Positions 20,662 through 32,934 of a stretch of 64,000 nucleotides of DNA are shown piece after piece. The stretch covers positions 248,001 through 312,000 of the forward strand of contig CADCXC010000041.1 of NCBI GenBank assembly GCA_902806595.1, in the 5' to 3' direction. This stretch comes from Pyrenopolyporus hunteri. Its lineage: Eukaryota > Ascomycota > Sordariomycetes > Xylariales > Hypoxylaceae. The translations under genes and the position numbers were made by a program. Numbering within the stretch: the stretch's first letter is position 1; every line of letters starts with the position of its first letter. Under the pieces are notes generated by a model, which worked only from the letters and a program-made list of their open reading frames with translations, ran no database searches and was not told the DNA's origin.

Positions 20662-23600
20662 GCGTGGTATTTAGCGGCTGAAGAGAATAAATGTGTAAAT
20701 GAAGCTGAAAGGTAAAGAGGTGCCGTCCTAATTCCTCGATACAAATAACAGCATTCAGAGCTCAACGCCTGTCAACGCATGGTCTAGCCGAGACAGGGAA
20801 TAGTACGGTGTTGGTGACTCAGCCTTAGCGCTATCGAGTCAGATGATAGTAACGAGCAGGCAGAAGTCGTCTAGTGTGGAAGTATAAAGAGGACAGCGTG
20901 GCCACTGGGCTCTCTTTGGGGATTTTAGTTATATATGATTGGTTGGGCGGGTGGTTTTGGTTGTGTGCTCGATGTTGTTAGTGGAAAAGTGACGGCAGGA
21001 TGGAAGACGGGAAGCGTCTCTTTATGTTCAACGTGTCCTGTTTAGTAAGGAGGTACTCGCGGCCTGAGGCAGCAACTCAACAACTCCCCCCTGCCACTTT
21101 GCCAGCAGGTACCTCGCGGATGTGTCAGCCCTTAGTGGGGCTAAGGATGGCTACATGGCTACTTGGCTACCTACACGTACCGCCCCTTACGCTAGCAGGT
21201 GTGGGTGCGTATGTACGTACATATGTGCGACAGGGATATGGAGAAGGACTTCGGGGGCAAGAAACATTGAATGCCAGGGGTTAATCGATCTTAACGAGGC
21301 AAGTGGATCTGTGGCACGAAGCCCACCGAGACGAATGAGAACTACCCACATTGATATGCAGTACATGTACCTATCTATTGTACCAAATTAGGTGGTAGGC
21401 AGTAGGTTAGGTACCTGGACGCACAGCTACCGCCGGCCCTCTCGTGCCTACGAACCCCTAACCCTTTTCCACAGCATTTTCCCAGGTATCGAGAACTTCC
21501 CTTTTCCCTTCACTTCCATCTAATATTCTAGTAATCTAGGGTCTAATGTCTCGCCCCGGCACGGTATTCACGGTATTGGCGGCCGGAACACCATGTTGCA
21601 TTCACATTCGAATTTGTCCGTGCTACTCTTTTCGATTAATCAATTTACTTAATCTTCAGTAAAGGTTACCAAAATCGGTTTGCCTCTTTTTACGGCAGAG
21701 CACATCTACAATCCCCCAATATTCCTGAGCAAGATGCGACTGAACATAGAAAAAATCGACGCTCAATGCCGTATGTGCCACAAATAGGTCTTGTTGTGCA
21801 GTCCAACTTTCCTATCTCGTCGTTCCAGTTCCTACTTCTGTGCAAGTACGAACGCACCAAGGCACGTAGCAGACGAATCCCCCTGACGAGAATTAGAGGG
21901 TGATCCTCTCAGCCTCCGACTTTTCGACAGGATCGCCACCAATGGAAGCCAATTCGGAACGGCTCCGGGGCTTAATGGTAGTTATTATTAGCAACCCGCC
22001 TAGCGAGCTGGGGAGCCTGTTAGCTCAGATTCGAACCAGCCCGCCGCCGATTTGCATGCTCTCTCTACGTTAGAAGCTTAGCTCTCGACGAGAAAACAAC
22101 GAATGGATTTTTAGTGACGTAGAACCATGATACTTCGTTATAAGAATCGTAATCAGATCGGCTCCTGGGATTCAATCGAGATAAAATAGGCGCTCGCGAT
22201 CACTCAGGAAGGCTTCTATGACGTCTGTTTCCAACCATCAGGACCGGAATTACACCCGCCAAAAGAAGGAAAACAGAACTGTCACCAATACCAATAATAG
22301 AGAGGGCGATGTGAGCAGATCTAGAACAACCTAGGACGCCATCGCCATCGATCCCCTCGGACTGTTCAGAGTCCAGCCTCCGAGAAGGGAGTATTTGGAA
22401 GACTAATCTATTTTCAATCAATCGATACCTGGGGTATTAGCCTGTATTGCTGCCGAGCCAAAGTCGCCGGCGGGCCGCGGCGGAATGGCTACCGAAGCCG
22501 ATCACACTATTCCGTAGCCATACCATGTATAGCAATTGCATGTATAGCAACTGATACCTACTATAGGACCTACGGGCATACTTCAAGGTACACGACGTAG
22601 ACGGATGATGGCGATCTGGGGAAGAGCTGGACTCCGCGGCTCCAAAACCGGGATTCGACGAATAGGGAATTATCGTTAGCGAGACGGTAGTCTCTCACTC
22701 GTGCCGCCTCGTGGCTATGGTGGTTCGCCGGCCACCCCCCGTACTTGGACGAAAATGCGGCACATGCGACACACTAAAGAAGCTGAGTGTAAAGATGATC
22801 ATGACGCCAATCACCAATATTAACTAATCCCTTGCTCCTCGATCGCCAACATCTTCTACGATGAACGGGTCTAACATAATTCTCGCAGCTTTAGTTTAAA
22901 CTAATTAAAATCTGCTAGGTATTATTCAGGTGGTTGTGCGGACTTGGTTTGATCACTTTAATTCTGCCCTAAGATCCCACGATCCTCTAATGCGACTTGC
23001 TTGCAGCTTGCTTCCAAATTCGGCCGCCGTAGTAGCACGATTAGAATGAAGGGAGACGGCCTAATTTTCTCCATGGGATTCCACATGCGAGCCACCAACA
23101 AACAGTAACATTCAAGCCCAGGTGTGGCTAGTTACAGCGCGAGACAGGCCGGGTTGCTTAAGGGCTGTTACCTTACACAATGGCTGGCTCGGCAGAAGCA
23201 CAATACCCTGGTGCGTTATGTCTGCCGAAATAGGGAGGACCGTAACTCTACTGCTTATAGTCCGACCTGCAACTCTTTCGTCTTGCCTATTCTGTAGCAA
23301 ACCGACGATAAATAGAATTAGCCCCGGCCGTCTAATTTGATCGAGGCCGCAAACATACATGCAGGTGTAAAAGCTCCTATTACGGGTAGTTTTTACGATA
23401 GTTGTACTACTTACCTTGGATTAACATCTTCCATCCCGCGCGTACGGGTCTATCAATCACGTCTCGCTACAACATCTGAAGTTAGGAACACTCATGAAGC
23501 TCGGCTATTTCTAGCATCGCGAAGATCAACGATGATCTCCCCGCGTGGTGAATTTCGACATTTTTACGTGATCAAAAGAATTGGATTTTGTGCGATGGCG

Positions 23601-26474
23601 CATACACTCATCTATTAATGGCACGTTGGTTAGGGCTGATACGGCGGCTGCAGCTTTGTTTAGAAGGATTGGTTAGTTCTTACGCCTTACCGCAACCCAG
23701 CCTTCCTCGCAGCCGCTCACCCGCATCAAATTACTTCATTCTTTCGTGTATCATCGTGCGAATGTTGGTTTCAATTTGAAATTAGCAGCCTAGCCTGAGC
23801 CTTTCTGTGCAATGCTAGGAGTTTAGTGAAGCTCGGAAGGGAAGTAAGAGACGAGCCGGTACCGATGAAACATTGGTTTAAGGGACGCCATATTCAGATT
23901 TTTCACCGTGGCTGTCTGGCCTAGACATCATCCGCTTGAAATTGAACACCCGAAGTTCCGCTCGCACGGATGCAATTCGAATGTCTCCATCCAACTGGAC
24001 GTAGTGGATCTTAGGACCACCCGAATGTAGCAATCGATATTCGCGATCTTCCCCGCAAACCCGATTTAATCATCCAGAAGATCGGAACGGAGGGCGCAAC
24101 ATATTTTTTTGCGGTTCGTCATGTACAGTACAATACTTACATATGTAAGTAATGCCTCCATCGGGGTAAAATGGGGAAAGAGGTCATGTCGAAGGCTAGA
24201 TGTTCATCCAGAATACACCACAGCTAGGTGAGTTTGGTACTAGGTTAAAAAGTAGGTAGTGTACTTAATTCATGACGGACCGAGACGTTGAAGGGATAGG
24301 GGCACTATCGAACAAGACGTGGAAGTTGAATATTGGGGCAGTCAGCCCACCCCCTTTTCTTACTTACATAGTACAATACATAGAATACCTGATCACTACG
24401 TACCATTATCAGCTAAGACAAATAGGCGCTCGCTATGACATTCAAGACACAATAGTTCGCATAGGTAGAACGCGAACGGTATAAAAGTCAAACTACTAAA
24501 AATTAAGTCGAGGCAGCCAGGAAGTCTTACACACGACGACGCCTGTTTCAGGGAATTGTGGGCGGACCCAGACGTTCTAGCCCCCCCACCGAATCGAAAA
24601 GGACCGAGAACCAATCAGGGCGTCGTCCGTCCCCCTTTCTTGTATATCACCTCCCGCTCCCGATAGGGGTTTCGGACATAAACCATACGGACTCAAACGA
24701 GTTCCCCGTATTGGAACACGAGGGGGCCTCCATGATTACGCAAGATGGTCCCATACATGTCTGGAGTGTAGTATGTGTGTGTACAACCTACATATGGTAT
24801 GTATTATAATGGAAAGCAAATACGATTATGTAGGTATTGGTTGGTAGCAACTATGACAGAAGGTTTGCTCATGGAGGTTACGCGGTCTATGGCCATCTTT
24901 TTGGCGATGATCAGGCAAGTGATGCGACGATGTCGAGCGATTTCCCTCGTAAAGCATAATAATATTAGAACAGCCCGCCAATCTCGTTCCTTTGCATACG
25001 TACATGCTAATATGGTCCTACTGTACGCCTCACGTCAGGTTTTAAGGCTGACTACCGTATGTATAATCATACATATAATCGCGTTCTCACCTATCTACCT
25101 ACCTCCTCCCTTTTCCAGCCTTCGCCCGAAACCTCAGGGAACCAATCGCGTTCAAGCATCCAGCAGCTACAACCCTTAGCCTATCTCAACTACGCAGATT
25201 ATGTGAATGCGAAAGGCGTAGAATGTTTTAGTCAACCCGCCTTGCTAACGCGGAGTCCGTTCAGTAACCGAATTATTTTAGCTTTTAGCTATTACACAAT
25301 TCATTATGTTGTCTGGGTGTTGATCTCGGGACATTATGAATCATGTAAGGTACCGGTATTTGAGAACTCTCCTTGTAAGGTGCAAATCTTCTCTACGAAT
25401 CCGCAAGGTATGATATCTTCGAACCTTACCCGCGTATTCTTGTGTGCCTAACCAATTATATTTATTTCAAGGATTGTAAGTTTTTATTGAAAATGCCGGG
25501 AAGGGATAGAGGCCGCTTGCGAGGTTGGCGTCGCATGTCATCACTGTTTCTTAATAAGCGTAGACGTATACATACCGGTAGGGAAGCGTGCATCTCCAAT
25601 AGAAACCTCGATCTTAGTGACAGTTGATCCCCTATGATCCCCTATTCCCGGCTTAGGGGTAGGAAGGCGCTCGCTGCTTACAATTTATCGAGGGCGTCGA
25701 ACATACTTAGTAAAATTCGTAGAGCCATTATTATACGAAAGGCCGTTTGCCAGTTTGATACTAACAGCGATTTAATTAGATTGGACTAATTTGGACGCCG
25801 CCTTTCATATCCCTTCAATATCCCTTCGAGGTTCTGTTTGCTCGCATGCTGCGACGCGCATGACGAAGCGAATCAAGTAGACAGTTAAAAGTGGTTCAAT
25901 TAATTCGAAAGTGATACTAGGTATTTAGGTACTTAATCAGAAAGTTACGAGTATATTGATCAGTTACCCTTAAGTACCAGGTAGACAACGTAGATAGCAC
26001 AAGAAGTTGTATGACAATAGTTCAAATATTTCGAGGTGTTGAATAACAGTAGCTCGGATGATAAAGGAGGGGACGATAAGATAAACCCTTAGGTTATCGA
26101 TAAATTTGGTGGCTTAGAGCTACTAGCACTGGCTCTAAATCTGTGGCTTTGTAGGCAACCCAGATGAATTCAGCCAACTGCGTCATTTCATTGCTGACTC
26201 CGATTCGCCCCACCACCAAGAAAGCGACGGCCGACTTTAGATAGATCAGAAGCGCGAGTCGCAATTCTAACCTATTATCCTAGCCATCGCGGACACTGCG
26301 AAATTTCACGAAACCTTCCGACAAACCTTCTAATAACCCTTCCCTAGCCTGTTCATTTACTATTTCGCTATACGGGCTAGACGTCGTATCGAGCCGATAA
26401 CGAGCCCCCCTCGATCGACCCCTATTACGAACCTCTTCCCTCCTCCAACCGTCCGGCCGCCAGCCTCGATCAAG
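20662..26474. other. Gene-poor region of 5.8 kb
   Basis: No gene could be supported on either strand. Open frames reach 134 codons (24775-25179, plus strand) but show no motif, no splice-supported extension and no codon bias. Small features only: a 15-bp tandem duplication (22524-22553), TAGGTACCTA words near 21408 and 25918, and the hacA promoter on the left. It could contain a lineage-specific or fully decayed gene that I do not recognise. Confidence 0.5.
22524..22553. repeat. 15-bp tandem duplication
   Basis: Two adjacent copies of CATGTATAGCAATTG, differing at one base, lie in the gene-poor region. Confidence 0.8.
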
Positions 26475-27351
26475 ATGTCGAACCGACAACTCGCCCGCGA
26501 CATGCAAGTCGAATTTCAAGCCCGCGTACGTCGCTCCTTGCACCATCCTTCCTTTCCTTCCCGACCTCGATAAACCTCACAAGGCTAACATATATCCCTT
26601 TTCCGTATAAATAGTTCCAAGCGAAGCAGGCGCGCCGCGAGGCCCAGAAGGCGGCGAAGCAGGACCCGCTCCTGAAGAAGCAGATCCAGGACCTGCTGAA
26701 GAAGGGCGACACGGCCAAGGCCTACCAGAAGGCCAAGATGCTGCTCTCCAAGCAGGCCCTCGCCCAGCAGATGGACCAGATGGCCGACATGGCCGAGCTC
26801 AGCGTCGCCCAGATCCAGGCCAACAACGCCATGAACCGCATGACGCACATGATGGGGCAGTCGTCGCGCACCATGACCGCCGCTCAGCGGAACATGAACC
26901 CTGAGAGGGTACGTTTTTCTTTCTTTCGCTTTCGTTATAGTCGTTATCCTTCCTTTCCCTCCTTGCGCCACTCGGCTTCCATACGATATACACACATACG
27001 ATAAACATATACGACACGACAACGCCTACACTACACCACACCGCTAACAAACCGCGCCCGCAGACCCTCATGACCCTAGAGCAGTTCAAGCAGCAGAACG
27101 AGGAGTACGCGGTGAACAACGGGATCTACCAGGACGCCATCTCGCAGACGACGTCGCAGCAGGTGTCCGAGGAGGCCGTGCACGAGCTCCTCGGCAAGCT
27201 GGCCGACGACGCCGGCGTCCAGCTCAACTCCCAGCTCAACGCCGCCCAGCCCAGCCGCGCCGAGCCCGCCCAGCCCCAGTCCCAGGCCGCCGAGCCCACC
27301 CCCGAGGAAGAGGACGCGCTCCAGCAGCGCCTGCGCGCCCTACGTGCCTAG
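26475..27351 (+). CDS. ESCRT-III subunit, Snf7 superfamily (Did2/CHMP1- or Vps2-like)
   Basis: Exons 26475-26525, 26615-26908 and 27064-27351 (donors GTACGT twice, acceptors ATAG and GCAG; all in phase 0) give 210 residues. A basic N-terminal helical core (SNRQLARDMQVEFQ, then KQARREAQKAAK) is followed by the long MAELSVAQIQANNAMNRM helix typical of Snf7-domain proteins. After it come an acidic linker and a C-terminal LQQRLRALRA MIM1 motif that should bind the Vps4 MIT domain. Such proteins polymerise on endosomes to sever membranes in multivesicular-body formation. The MIM1 ending resembles Did2/CHMP1, but the central helix lacks the usual Did2 RVDAVASRVQ block, so the exact paralogue is uncertain. 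Acceptor choice at exon 2 leaves a repeated FQA around the junction. Confidence 0.8.
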
Positions 27352-28426
27352 AGGGCCGGGGGCGGCGATGGCGATGGCGATGGCGATGGTGATGGACGGG
27401 GGCACGGAGGCGGGAGAAGCAGTGGTGGTGGCGGGGGCGACGAATACGAACGAGAAGGCGCGGCGCGGGTCCCGGCGATGTGAATACCGCCCCGTGGCAA
27501 GAAGGGAGCATGGCATTGATTGATTGATATACGACTTACTGAGCATGCGCGGCAGACTTTGCCGCGCAGCATGATGTGACATAAGGGATCGGCTCGGCGT
27601 TCCGGTACCTGTGCTTATTTCCCCCTTTTTTTTCTATGCGGATATCATGCGCTTGTGGGTGGTCAATAGAACTTCTTGAAAGCGGCTGGTCGAGAGACCT
27701 TACGCATTGTAATTATCGCTATGTGTGTTCTAAACTGGTCTATCGTCTATGTGAGGCTATGTGTACAGCCATTGCCGGATGGTATTTGCTACTCAAGTAG
27801 GTCGCATCTCGTGTCAATTGGGAGAAATAGTCCCAGCAGCTACGTAACTCGTAAATTTGATCTCGAGTTGACCCTCGTGGCGGTTAACATGGGCACTTTT
27901 CCGAATTTAGTTTTTCTCGGATACATGGCTGAGAGTTGGTAAATCGTGTATCCTAAGATGCCTCGTCTTGCAGATTGATAACATCTTCGTCATACCCATC
28001 TAAACGGCCCCTAGGCTGCCTGTTACAAGTACAGCGTATATGTGTCTTTCTAATCCAATACCGTGGGATAAGATGCTATGCGTGCCGAACTCCTCTAGAA
28101 TCGATTACGAAGCGTTGAGGAATTCTTAATATAAGTTGATAGAGATGATACACTTGGTAATACTGCTACCTACAATACCTTCGACCGTACGAATGCTAAA
28201 AGCAAATAAGCAAAGCGTATTTTGATCTATCACGAGAACATCATCATCATGAGGTAGCTATCGTATCGCGCCATTCACGCCCCGCCATGTCATCCCCAAG
28301 CTCCCAAAATGCAACAGCAATAACGAATGCAAAAGCAACAACGGTATCCCTACACGGGGTAGACCAGTCAACAGTAACTGTCCTGACACCTCCGACGCCC
28401 TCGTCTCCGCAGATGCGGTTGAGCAA
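27352..28426. other. Intergenic region with GGCGAT microsatellite
   Basis: 3' flanks of the convergent ESCRT-III and SKI2 genes. A (GGCGAT)n run lies at 27362-27393, just after the ESCRT-III stop. No gene was seen. Confidence 0.5.
27362..27393. repeat. (GGCGAT)n microsatellite
   Basis: About five hexamer units, the last with one change, begin 10 bp after the ESCRT-III stop codon and fall in its 3' UTR. Confidence 0.8.
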
Positions 28427-31400
28427 TTACATGTACAAGCTAGCCACGGCCGTGATATCTCTCTTAATCATCTCCTGGGCTGTCTGCATCTTCTGGTAGA
28501 GTTCCGGGTCGCCGATGATGCGGGCGGCGTTCTTGACCTCGCGACAGGTCTCGTCGAGCCTGGTAATGGTGCGTACGATAGTGCCCTCGAGTACGTCCGT
28601 AAGGTCGGTGATGTTCTTGAAGCTCATGCCGCGCGCCCACTCGTACACGACTTCCATGAGCCCGAAGCGCGGGCGCGACACGAAGTCGTTGCTGTCCTCT
28701 GCGCTCTGAATGACCTGGTGCTCTGTCTGCACCGTGTTTACCTTTTCGCTGATTGCGATGATCGTCTTCATACCGCGCTCTAGGTTTCCTGTCAGGTTGG
28801 GTACTGATTCCGTCTTTTCTTGGAATACGAAGGCCGAAAGCAGGGCGGCTATCTCGGCCGGTTCGTAATCCGCGAGTACGTTGTCAAGGATGAGTTCCGT
28901 GAGAACGAGCTCGTCGGCCGAGTGAATCTCACAGGCTACTTTGCCCTTGAGTTGGATGCGGGTGTCGTCGTCGATGAAAGACAGGTCTTTCAGTACTTGG
29001 ATGCGCTGCTCATAATCGGGTAGCAATTGGAGGTTTTGATCTGCGAGCGCTGAGCGGAGGGATGAAATATGTTCCTTGATAATCCACTGATCGTGGCACA
29101 TAGCAAACTGAGAAATTCGGTTAGTGCCCGTGTTAAAATACGGCGATTTAAAAAGCGAAGACGCGGCGAATGACTTACATGTTTCAAAAAATTTCGGCAA
29201 TAAGTAGTAGCGGTTGCTTTAATAGTCGCCTCTTCCTGTCGGCGCTTTTCGATGATTTCTTGTAGTTGTAGACTCTTTATCTTAGCAAAACTGACCTCGC
29301 TCCACAAATCCGACTCCCACGTCTTGCAGATACCTAACATTCGATCCTTCGCTTTCTGACGCGGCTCTCCCGCGTCGAAGTACTCGGGCACGATGCCCGT
29401 AGTAAGTTTTCCGGTAAGACATTCGATGTCGCCGAGGGGTACATGAACGGTTTTGCCAACCATGGATCTCTTCTGGCGCGGAAGAGGAGTGAATAGGCGT
29501 CGGAATATATCAACGAACGGCAACAGATCCGTCGAATCGCGGGTTTCACGCTCCGTTCTTATCTCAAACACATGAACCGTCGGTTGGCCACCGGATAATT
29601 TCGTGCTGACACCGTTAGATAGGAGAATCCCCGGAGTTCGGACGCCATCCTTGTTCCAGACGATAAGTCGCGACGGCGTGAATAGCTTCTTTCCGATGGG
29701 TATGTTCGAAAGGCCTTTGTAGAGCTCCTGGGTCAATTGCTTGTAATTCATCGATGCCTGGTGACATTGTTCCAAAGATTCGTCGCAGATTTTACATGCT
29801 TCGCGTTTAACTTTGGCCAAGTCGGCTTCCGACAACTTGACAGCCTTCTCATGCTCCGGCAATAGCTGTTGGGTGGCATGTTCGGAGAAGCTGCGCTTAA
29901 TCATCTCTTCGATCTTCAAAGCCTCCACTCTTAGTAAGTTAAGGATCATATTGTAGGTCAATCTAAATTGTGACCTCAGCTTACTAGGCGGGTCTAATAT
30001 CATCTTTTGGAGATCGGCCACAGGCGGTGCCTCGTCCACATTGCCAGGAGGCACAATGATCACAGACCCAACAGGGTCGAGCCCACGACGGCCGGCTCTG
30101 CCAGCCATCTGGGTATATTCTCCTGGAAGCAGGTTTCGGAACGAATGACCGTCGTGCTTTCGATATCCGGAAAACACGACGGTTCTGGTCGGGAGGTTCA
30201 AGCCCATCGCGAACGTTTCTGTTGCGAAGAGAACCTTCACCAAAGTCTGGGCGAACAAAATTTCCACGATCTCCTTAACGATGGGCAACAGGCCACCGTG
30301 ATGCACAGCAATACCACGGCTCAAGAGCTCGCGTAGGCGCACGATCTGCGGTAGGACTCGATCCTCGGGTCGTAGGCGCGCGATTGATTTCTGGATGATC
30401 ATGTGAATGTGACTCTTTTCCTGAGCGGTGCAGAAATCCTGGTTACTCAAGGCGTCCGCATTCTCCTCGCACCTCTTCTTGGAGAAAACGAATACGCAGG
30501 CCGGAAGTAGATTAGACTTCCTTAAGAACTGTACGAGATGAACCCAGAGATTCTTGTCTTGGTTGACCGACGCAAAGCCTCCCGGTCGTCCAGCACGGCC
30601 CATATGGCCAGGCGCATGACTAGCTCTTGGGGGACCTCCTCGTCCTCTTTGTTGGCCACCGCCGCCTCGTTGGCCACCGCGTTGCTGACCGCCGCGCTGC
30701 GAACCCCCCCTCTGGTTGCCTCGTTGGTTGCCGCCACCGCGGGCAGCGGGCGCCGGGAGAACCTTGTCCTTTCCGCGCAAGGCTTGGTCCGCCTCTTTCC
30801 ACCCCTTCTCGAGGAATCTCTTCTCGTGGTCGACGATCTTGTAGATGTTCTTACCAGCCCAGAGATAGTGTTCCAAGGGCACAGGCCGCTTTGGCGTCGA
30901 GATGACGTATATGTCCTTCTTCTTGGTCCTACCAACCCAGGAGGCAAATTCGTACGTGTTGGGTACTGTGGCCGAGAGTAGGATAAGCGAAACATGCTCT
31001 GGCAGCATAATGATAACTTCTTCCCAGACCACGCCACGTTCGAAGTCGTTGACATAATGGACTTCGTCAAAAATGACGAACTCCACGTCCCGAATTAGGT
31101 CAGCGCCTCTGTACAACATACTCCTTAGAATCTCAGTGGTCATTATTAAGCAACTAGCTTCTGGGTTGATCTGTACATCGCCTGTTAGGATGCCCACTTC
31201 GTCGAAGGTCTGTCGGAAATCCCTGAACTTCTGGTTGCTCAAGGCTTTGATAGGCGACGTGTAGATGGCTTTGGTCATGTGCCTAGCAGCCAACGCAATC
31301 GCATATTCAGCCACAACCGTCTTGCCGGCTGACGTATGCGCCGCAACGAACACAGAGTCTCCGCTTTCCAGATGGTAAATGGCCTCCTTCTGGAAGGTAT

Positions 31401-32319
31401 CGAGCTCGAATGGCCATTCCCTGGCCATGTCGGGAACGAGCTCCCGGAAATTTGTAATATCACGGTTGATATCCACCATATGAGCCCATTCTTTGCCGGC
31501 TTTCCTCGCACTAGATGCCGCGAGATTACCATGCGGCTCCAAAGCTGGGAACTCGACCGGTAGGAGCGAATCGATATCCTCGGAGTCCTCTTCGTCGGGT
31601 TCCTCTTCAGCCCCATTAGTATCGACGTGTCCATTCGCATCCCCCGTCTCAGGGCCGTGTTCGGGTTCTTGGTCGAGCTCTGCTTCAATTGCCTTTGCTT
31701 CCTTCTCGTTGACGCCGGATTTCTTCTTGCTGAAATCAATCCCTCTCTCCATTCCTGGAGCCACCTCGAGAAGTCCACCTTCGGCGCCGAGCTTAATGAC
31801 ACGCTCCAGCTTGTTTTGGGTACCCGTAGCACCGGGGCGAAGCATCTGATCTTCAACCGCAGCGGTAGCCTCAACCCCCTCTAAGCCACCGGGCGCGAAG
31901 GGGAAGAAACCGGCAGCACCGCGCACGAAATCAGCACGACTGCCGGGCTTGCGCGTGAGGGAGGTCGAGTTCTTGGCGGTTGCGCTATTTGCTGGCACGG
32001 TTACGTTCTTATATCCCGTCACTCTGCCCTCGAGACCTTGGCGCTGGAAGCGTGTGACGGTTCGGGTCTGGGTGGGGGCGATACGGAAGAGCTCGGTGAG
32101 ATCGGGCGGGCTGTCCCATCGTTGCTGCAGCCTGTTGAGCCATTCTGTAGAGAACTTGTTGGAGGGAGTTAAGAACTTCTGTTCGAGCTCCTCCTTCAAC
32201 GCGGTTGGATCCTGCTTGAATCGCTTGCGGGGACCTCGTTGGAAGAGAATATCGTCAATGGTGGCATCTCCGCTGATGTGAAGCTCTTGCATAGCTTCCA
32301 CCAGATCTGGGGACGCCAT
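28427..32319 (-). CDS. SKI2: Ski2 family DExH RNA helicase of the SKI complex
   Basis: Exons 32319-29179 and 29107-28427 (71-nt intron, GTAAGT donor, CTCAG acceptor) give 1,273 residues, normal for Ski2. Helicase motifs in order: AHTSAGKT (about residue 324), DEVHYVND (about 418), SATVPN, a second RecA domain with HHGGLLP and FATETFAMG, and QMAGRAGRRG (about 737). The C-terminal half holds the winged-helix, arch and DSHCT-type helical regions. Ski2 unwinds RNA and feeds it to the cytoplasmic exosome for 3'-5' decay. A linker at about 520-580 between the RecA domains is almost pure Arg/Gly/Gln (RGG-type). The Met at 32319 is preferred over one 51 codons upstream because Ski2 N-termini in related fungi begin in this way. 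Head-to-tail with CSM3 upstream. Confidence 0.95.
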
Positions 32320-32934
32320 ACTTCTTTGGAATATTGGGAAGAAGCGAACGCCCCAGATAATACCTAGAGGTAGAAGACTTAGGATGCCACCATTGAATGA
32401 CGTTTGTAACGTTTGGTTAGGAAGAAGAGAGTGGGTTGGTGTGTGTATGGTGGGATGTGTAGAAGTAATCAAGTGGGCCTCTCTTGTCTTATATGAGGTA
32501 GCTTGCCGTAGAGCCTGATGAGTTTTATCGATAAGGCTTTAGCTGGAACTCAAAGCAGCCCCACCCCTTGCTGTCCCGCTACCGTTTCTACCATTTCTTC
32601 CGTTTCTGCCATTTATATAGATTAAGGCGAATGACAACGACAGACACATTCCTCTTTGTTCTTTGGATGTGAAGCTTCTTATTTCTACTTGCTAGCAGGG
32701 CACTATCCCTCAAGCTTTCATAAGAAGTCTTAACCAATCCCTTTCCCACCGCCGTAAATTAAGACATAAAAGGTGACCTATCAGCTCAAAGCCTCCCGGG
32801 TGGCCTTTAAAACGAATCCGTCCGTGGCTACGCTCATTATGTCAAGTACTGAGAAGAGCGACCTCAACGCCGTCAAATGCATTATCATATAAACCATCCG
32901 TGATATCCAACGATATCCAATCCGACTTTCGCCT
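32320..32934. other. SKI2 promoter and CSM3 3' flank
   Basis: 615 bp between two minus-strand genes. It is pyrimidine/purine-skewed and holds no open frame of interest. Confidence 0.5.

Noticed and set aside
22000..22070. tRNA-like T-loop (GATTCGAAC) near a GTTAGCTCAG string
   Set aside because: The motifs are adjacent rather than about 30 nt apart, and the flanking bases do not form T or acceptor stems.
24775..25451. Overlapping frames of 130-134 codons in the gene-poor region
   Set aside because: No conserved motif, no signal peptide or helices, and no codon bias. Length is compatible with chance at this base composition.
28287..28499. 70-codon plus-strand frame at the end of SKI2
   Set aside because: Its 3' half is antisense to the well-supported SKI2 C-terminus. 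The hydrophobic end is a shadow of that coding sequence.
30538..30981. 147-codon plus-strand frame inside SKI2
   Set aside because: Antisense shadow of the RGG-rich helicase exon. The same applies to other long frames within 28.4-32.3 kb.
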